Source: Coriolopsis trogii
Taxonomy: Eukaryota > Basidiomycota > Agaricomycetes > Polyporales > Polyporaceae
Reading direction: 5' to 3'
Assembly: GCA_020543525.1 (NCBI GenBank)
Contig: JAHYIO010000005.1
Span: 1,647,001 to 1,711,000 of the forward strand
DNA: 64,000 nucleotides
Translations under genes and position numbers: made by a program
In this document: piece by piece, positions 57,851 to 64,000 of the stretch
Layout of the letters: every line of letters begins with the position of its first letter
Numbering within the stretch: position 1 is the first letter of the stretch
Notes under the pieces: generated by a model
Told to the model about the DNA's origin: nothing
Database searches by the model: none
The model's input: only the letters and a program-made list of their open reading frames with translations

Positions 57851-60003
57851 GTTCAGACTTCCGTGCGCAGGAGTTGTTGAGGAATTCCTAGAAGCCGTGC
57901 GACAGAGAGCGGAGGGGCGACACCAACCCTGTTCGGACATTGAGATGGCGGTCAGTAACCGTGAGCGGTGGCCAGGAACAAGAGGCCTCGAGCGGAGCCT
58001 GTGCTGTGCCTGAACTTGGGCGCTCCGCACATTGATCATGCACGCGCTTGCGCGACTCCTGAATCGTGTTGCACTGGTCGGGAATTTCGAACCATGGCTG
58101 ACCGCATATGTAGACTCAGTGGGGATTTGATGAGTACAAGGCTAGCATAAGAGGGACGAATAACATAGCATTCACTATGTTCGCAGCTCCCAGAGGACGA
58201 GCAGAGATAAGCCACCGGATAGCAGTGGTACCTAGGTGCGCCACCGTTGATCGCGACTACATGTAGTCATGACGGATTCCCAAGCCTCCCTATCCCTCTT
58301 TGACCTCTCACCATCATCTCTACGCCTGCACGGACGACACTGGAAGTTCTCCACTCGCGAGGAGACCCCCACGCTCCTACGGCAGCCATGGAGGAGGAGG
58401 GCCGTTCCGAGATCCAGAATGAGCCTCGGGTCGGTTCACATTACTTGGAGGTGAGTTCAGTTCATCCTAGCATCGACTTCTCATGCGCATGCATCCCTTC
58501 ATTACGAATAAGTCATCATGAACGGCATCTATGACCGCACGACGCCCTGAAATATACACGCGACACATGACCCCTCTTCCGCCCGTCGAAGATCCTCACG
58601 ACAGATTTGCCTGCATTCCTCATCTTCCACTAGCAGCAGAGTCCTTGCGCCCTTCTTTCGTGGTCGCATGCATTCTGGTGTTTTTGGGTTACCCTCTGCA
58701 CAATACCACTCTCTACGTGTTATGCAACGAACCGCACGTAGAGCGTATCACGAGAGGCGCGCCAGGGGTCCCCCACTTTATGCCCGACTATAAGCAGAGC
58801 GGAAAGTGGGACGCAATGCTGTGTGAGCACACGAGAACTTCAACCTCTGCCTGCTCTTCGCGGACCAGAGTTGCAGGATCCTCGATCTATTGCCCGTATC
58901 CAGACTCACTTTCTTTCGGGAACTCCACAATCGAACCTGCATGTCCCCTTTCGTCACCTGCAGCATGCGACGTCGTGCGACAGAGGATATTCTACACCCT
59001 CTCAAGCACGCAGGGAGAAAGAGTGGGGCCACAGTTGACCTGGATGGGAGGTGGGATATGGACATGCAAGTTCGATCGTACTTGACTCTTTTGTGGAATC
59101 GCTGGCATAGCTATGCCAGGTGATTTGTCGCGATCGACGCACTTCATATCACCTCACCAGGTCCGCGTGGACTTTGCTTCGTGAGCCCCCTTCGCCCTGT
59201 AGGACTTCATCGACGACATTTGTTCGATAGGTGAGCTGGACGAAGGGGGATCACGACCTGCAAGCCTTAGCCTGCGTAGGTTACATCCGTTGATCTTGAG
59301 GCAGTGGGAAGGTCATAGACGTCAACGAAGTGATTCTCAACCTCCTTCTGCGCTTCGCCGATCGGAGATGAAGGAATTACCGTTACGTTGCGTGTCTTTG
59401 ACTGTTCTCCACCAATGCTCTATAGTGGTGCATGAGGGCTGCTCGGTTCTCGTGGACGTTAGAGGTGAACGCGTTCAGAGAGGTTTGCCGCCCTGGGGTT
59501 CGATGATTTGACAACCACGCAAAACCCCTAGACACCCGATGGCCGCTGACGTGTACTCAAACCTGGTCCAGTTGAGTGCACGGATGCGCACGGAGTTTGC
59601 GTGCCTGGGCGAATCGCCCTGTTCGGGAATACTCGCTGTGCCTGTGTGACTCGTGCATTCGCAGAACTCCTCCCAAGTTCCCACCTTAGTCCCAGGGCAA
59701 CTGTCTCGCGAGACAGTGTTCAACACCCCTCAGAACGATACGAATAGCGCATTCGACAGCGCTTAGACGGATTGAGTGGCATTGGTGGCTTGACCGTGAC
59801 AGCGTCTGCATATGGTCGTTGTCCCTTCCTGGCTCTCACGCGCATTTATAGCGCACATAAAGCGTAGATACCGCAACCTTTCCGGCGCGATGACTAGCGG
59901 GGGACTGATTACATCCGTCATCTTTCGACGCCCGCGCTGATATCTTTATACCCCATACTGTGCAGTCGCTGACCGTTTCCGCCCCCAGGTCCTGGCCCCT
60001 ATA
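57851..60003. other. Unassigned, 2.1 kb
   Basis: Plus-strand open frames at 58269-58454 and 58531-59085 have no recognisable domain; the second contains one hydrophobic stretch (FVVACILVFLGYPL). I see no splice structure joining them. The right end is the OPT promoter, with a TATA-like CTTTATACC at about 59944-59952, some 55 bp upstream of the start codon. Confidence 0.4.
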
Positions 60004-62981
60004 ATGTCTCCGGCGTATCTGGTAGAGGGGCTGCACTCCGTCGGCTCTCTTCAGGAGAAGTTGGCGGCAGACGCGGAGAAGAACGGTGAGTATTGATCCC
60101 GTACTGCTTCTTCGGCCCACGTTTCCTGACTAGGATTACCGCCAGGCCAACATGACTCCCGCAGCCAGCATCACTACGTGGTATCCGAGCCGTTGTGGGA
60201 TGATCCAAACATTGACCCGGATGTTGTTATCCTGGGTGAGTACGATTTTGTTGCGGAGATGCATGCGTCTGAACGGCGTACGTTGAAGACGATGATTCCC
60301 CCTACCCCGAGGTCCGCTCCGCTGTCGCCAATACCGACGACCCCGACATGCCTGTGAACACTCTACGCGCGTGGACTATTGGCATGCTCTGGTCTATCAT
60401 CCTTCCTGGGATGAACCAGTTCTTCTTCTTCCGATATCCGACCCTAACTGTGACTGGTGTGAGTGAATATCATTCGAACGTCTTCTTCGCTGTGCTGACC
60501 GATATTTGTAGATTACAGCCCAGTTACTGTCTTTCCCTCTCGGTAGGCTATGGGCATACGCAATGCCACACAAGAGGTTCCTCGGGGTATCACTCAACCC
60601 TGGCCCCTTTACGATGAAGGAACACGTCCTCATAACCATTATGGCGAATGTTGGATACCAGACGGCGTACGCGGTAAGGATCATGATGCATTGCTTCACT
60701 AGGTTTTGAACTTGACGGCAATTGCAGACGGACGTCATCGCCGTACAACGTGTCTTCTACAACCAGACTTTCGGCTTCGCATACCAATGGATGGTCATCA
60801 TGTCAACTCAGCTCGTAAGTCCTCCTTTCTCGTGAGCTTCGTGCATCTGACAATCATCGTAGATCGGCTTCTCCATAGGCGGTATCGCCCGTCGTTTCCT
60901 CGTCTCTCCTCCATCCATGATCTGGCCGACGAACCTGGTCACCTGCGCTCTCTTCAACACCTTGCACTCGCAGCAGTACGCCGGCATCGGCAGCCGCGGC
61001 GGGCTCACGCGCGAGTGGTTCTTCCTCTTCGCGTTCCTCATCTCCTTCTTCTGGTTCTTCTTCCCGGGGTACATATTCACCGCACTCAGCTACTTCAACT
61101 GGGTGTGCTGGATCGTGCCCGACAACGTGGCGGTCAACCAGCTGTTCGGCTACTACTCTGGCCTCGGCATGTCCCTCATCACCTTTGACTGGACGCAGAT
61201 TGCGTACATCGGCTCTCCGCTCGCGACGCCATGGTGGGCGGCCGCGAACGTCGCGGTCGGGTTCGTGTTCTTCTTCTGGTTCATCACGCCCATCCTGTAC
61301 TTCACGAACACGTGGTACGCCAAGTTCATGCCGATGTCGACCCGGACGGCGTACGACAACACCGGCGCGCCGTACAACGTCACGCGCATCCTCACGCCCG
61401 ACGCGACGCTGGACGTGGAGAAGTACAAGGGGTACTCGCCCCTCTTTCTCTCGACGACGTTCGCGATCTCGTACGGGAACTCGTTCGCCGCGATCACGGC
61501 AACGATCATGCACACCATCCTGTACTTCCGGAAACAGATCTGGATCCAGAGCCGCAGGTCGCTGTCGGAGCAGCCTGATATCCATGCTCGCCTCATGGCG
61601 AGGTACGCTCAGGTGCCGGAGTGGTGGTACTCGGTCATCTTTGGTATGCGTCTCGCGAAATGGGTGTGTATGTGTATGTGCTCACTCTCCATCAGTGACA
61701 ATGTTCGTCTTTGGTGTCGTGTCCATCGAGGTCTGGAATACGCAGATGCCGGTATGGGCTCTTGTGCTTGCACTTATAGTCTGTGGGTGTAGAGTGTTTG
61801 CAATATTACGCGACTGCTTGCTGACGGTGCTTTCTAGCGTTCGTGTACACTATCCCGGTCGGTATGATCCAAGCGATCACCAACCAGCAGATCGGCTTGA
61901 AGTACGTCTTGCTCTATTGCACCTCTCTATCACAGCGCCGTTGAACATATCTCAGTGTGATCACCGAGCTCATCATCGGCTACATTCTCCCTGGGAAACC
62001 GCTCGCGATGATGCTGTTCAAGACATATGGATATATCACCATGACCCAGGCCTTGCAGTTCACTTCCGACTTCAAGCTCGGCCATTACATGAAGATTCCG
62101 TACGTTCCCCTACCCGTACAATGCCGCATATGCTGATTCTTCCACAGACCACGCGCGATGTTCTACTGCCAGGTCGTCGCCGCCATCATCGCGGGCACAG
62201 TCCAGCTCGGCGTCCAGAACTGGATGTTCTCCAACATCCCAGACATGTGTCACCCCAACCAGCCGGACCGGTTCGTCTGCCCCTCGACCGAAGTGTTCGG
62301 GACGGCGTCGATCGTATGGGGCGTCATCGGGCCCCAGCGACAGTTCTCGTCCGGGCAGATCTACTACGGCCTCACATTCTTCTTCCTCGTGGGCGCGATC
62401 TGCCCGCTCGGGGCGTACCTCATCGGTCTCAAGTGGCCGAACTCGTTCCTCCGGTACGTCAACTTCCCCGTCGTCTTCAACGGCACGAGCTGGATCCCGC
62501 CCGCGAGCGCGGTCAACTACGTGCCGTGGACGATCGTCGGGTTTATCTTCAACTACGTCATCCGCCGCCGCCACTTCTCGTGGTGGACAAAGTACAACTG
62601 TGAGTGCCGTACACTCAGGCTCCGGCCTTGGGTCATGTGCGATTGATCTCACTCTATTCGTTCACGCCCAGATATCCTGTCCGCCGCACTGGACTCGGGA
62701 GCCGCCATCGCGATCATCGTCATTTACTTCTGTCTGCAGTATCCGCGCAACGGCACCATCGGCGCGCATTCCATCCGGACCTGGTGGGGGAACACCGTCT
62801 CGGTCAACACGGCCGATCACGGCCCCTCCGGCTCGGGCACACCTCTCTCTGCCATACCCCCCGGCAGCACCTTCGGGTACGTTTCCCTCTCCCGCACTCA
62901 ATAGCTTCGCTGACGCACACGTGCTGACAATGCCCTCTGAACTTCTCTTCTGCTCCGTCATCCAGGCCTGAGACGTGGTAG
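60004..62981 (+). CDS. OPT-family oligopeptide transporter
   Basis: Exons 60004-60085, 60146-60235, 60289-60458, 60512-60673, 60728-60814, 60863-61643, 61696-61782, 61838-61901, 61956-62099, 62148-62599, 62672-62876 and 62966-62981 encode about 779 residues, with every phase agreeing. The family signature [13 protein letters not shown] is in exon 4 and the second signature KIPPR is split between exons 9 and 10. Many helices are seen (for example [19 protein letters not shown] and [20 protein letters not shown]); other OPT marks are NTLHSQQ, FFxRYPTLT and [18 protein letters not shown]. The protein imports small peptides (or glutathione/iron chelates) with protons across the plasma membrane. 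The last exon codes only for PETW plus stop. The N-terminus is short compared with many relatives, so an upstream exon may be missing. Confidence 0.95.
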
Positions 62982-63724
62982 TAGTGGTGGTTGTATGAGG
63001 AGTATCATGAGACGACTGAACGTGAACTGGACTGTCCGCATGTAAAGGGGTTTTTGCTTTGTAGTATTAGGTTATCTCGCGTTGCTGTTCGTTATCGGTC
63101 TGCTGTTATGTACTCTCATCTTACCTTACTTCCGTAGTATAGACCACCACGCTACTTCCTGCTAGCGACGCACTCGTTCGTGTGGAAGCAACCGCCGAAG
63201 AGGCGTCTCTGCGTGCACAAGTTGTCTAGTTTTCTATCGAGCCGTTCCAATGCTGGACTGTTTGCGAGTTTCGTGAATTGTCCAAGTAAAACCTGTCGAG
63301 GGGGTGTAGACTAAAGTGTCCGTACACATGTTGTGACGCCTTTATCAGAGTTCCGAACCGTAAGTAGCCACTTCCCTTCTCAGTGGGAGGAGGATCTGTG
63401 GTCGCAGTGCTGCTTGCTCACGTAGAGTAGTGGACCATCATGATTGAACTACTATTATTCCCAAAAAAAAACGTTTCGAGTCTCATGGCGCTCACGTTGT
63501 TCGGAGTCGAGGCGACTGACCTTATTACTTGGCAAGAGTTTCTACACGCATGCATCACCAGTGGGCCACTGGAGCCCGCAAAGTGCTGGTCCCATAGAAA
63601 AAAGGTACGAGAACAGGGATGTAGTAAGCACGGTGCAACATGCGAGAGCAACTGTTCCAAAGTCTGTATATGTCCGTGGGCCGAAATGGAAAGCCCCACT
63701 TTTGAATCGTGTACACCCTGGAGT
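62982..63724. other. Convergent intergenic region
   Basis: 3' flanks of the OPT gene (plus) and the cyclophilin gene (minus). T-rich stretches around 63048-63075 may include the OPT polyadenylation region. No coding signal. Confidence 0.55.
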
Positions 63725-64000
63725 CTATACGGTGCCCGAGGCGGTGATGGTGACCCGGGACTTTGGCCGACCAGATTCGGAGCCGACAGCCTCGATCTTC
63801 TTGACGACGTCCATGCCCTCCGCAACCTCGCCGAAGACGACGTGCCGGCCGTCCAGCCATGACGTCACGACGGTCGTGATGAAGAACTGTAGAATTGCGG
63901 GAGAGTTTGAGGGTGCGAGAGAGGGCGGGCCACATGCGTGAGTCCAGTTTGCATAGACGAATACTCGCGGAATGGGGAACGCACCTGTGAGCCGTTCGTG
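63725..64000 (-). CDS. Cyclophilin-type peptidyl-prolyl isomerase, 3' end only
   Basis: Two exons are inside the window: 64000-63986 (encoding TNGSQ) and 63886-63725, joined over a 99-nt intron to give the hallmark TNGSQFFITT followed by [12 protein letters not shown] and [13 protein letters not shown]. It ends TITASGTV and TAG at 63727-63725. TNGSQFFI and WLDGKHVVFG are active-site strands of cyclophilin A-like enzymes, which isomerise X-Pro bonds and bind cyclosporin (the Trp in WLDG is the cyclosporin contact). The 5' part lies beyond the window edge, so localisation cannot be told. Confidence 0.93.
   Translation of the reverse strand, partial: HERLTGAFPIPRVFVYANWTHACGPPSLAPSNSPAILQFFITTVVTSWLDGRHVVFGEVAEGMDVVKKIEAVGSESGRPKSRVTITASGTV

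Noticed and set aside
60854..61585. 243-codon minus-strand frame, Arg/Glu/Asp-rich, and a plus frame of 472 codons at 61185-62603
   Set aside because: Both are shadows of the large OPT transporter exons and run across its introns.

Overview
The window is nuclear DNA of a filamentous basidiomycete, most likely an Agaricomycete. Evidence: a GC-rich genome, genes broken by many 45-80 nt GT-AG introns with occasional micro-exons, two DUF6534-type membrane-protein genes, a P-loop NTPase/nuclease gene of the fungal Crinkler-like type, and intron-bearing eukaryotic tRNA genes. No operons, ribosome-binding sites or CRISPR arrays are expected or seen. Gene models below were built by hand from splice signals and reading-frame continuity.

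Layout. 1-15.8 kb is gene-poor: one SFP1-like C2H2 regulator (3287-5623, minus), then about 8 kb without a recognisable gene, then an intact-looking non-autonomous DNA transposon (13585-14396) with 33-bp imperfect terminal inverted repeats, a perfect 8-bp target duplication and seven sub-terminal copies of a short motif. 15.8-25.5 kb holds an uncharacterised basidiomycete protein, an IEC1-like zinc-finger protein (INO80 complex) head-to-head with TAF11 (TFIID), a DUF6534 receptor-like membrane protein, tRNA-Met and a Rab18-type GTPase. 26-31 kb carries the large P-loop NTPase plus PD-(D/E)XK-like nuclease gene, followed by a second tRNA-Met in opposite orientation to the first. 31-43.5 kb has an EamA/DMT transporter, a 2-Cys peroxiredoxin, TRM112, tRNA-Glu, a second DUF6534 gene and a single-pass cell-surface protein with a beta-sandwich-like ectodomain. 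45-56 kb has an F-box protein, tRNA-Lys, exosome subunit RRP45, a 438-bp MITE sitting 46 bp upstream of the RRP45 start codon, a second identical tRNA-Glu, the mitochondrial protease OMA1, a four-AT-hook protein and a second tRNA-Lys. 56-64 kb holds a poorly resolved cysteine-rich gene, an OPT-family oligopeptide transporter and the 3' end of a cyclophilin gene running off the window.

The genes are mostly independent housekeeping units (transcription: IEC1, TAF11, SFP1-like; RNA/translation: RRP45, TRM112, tRNAs; stress and mitochondria: peroxiredoxin, OMA1; transport: OPT, DMT, Rab18). The accessory signal lies in the two small transposons, the three duplicated tRNA pairs and the Crinkler-like NTPase/nuclease gene.
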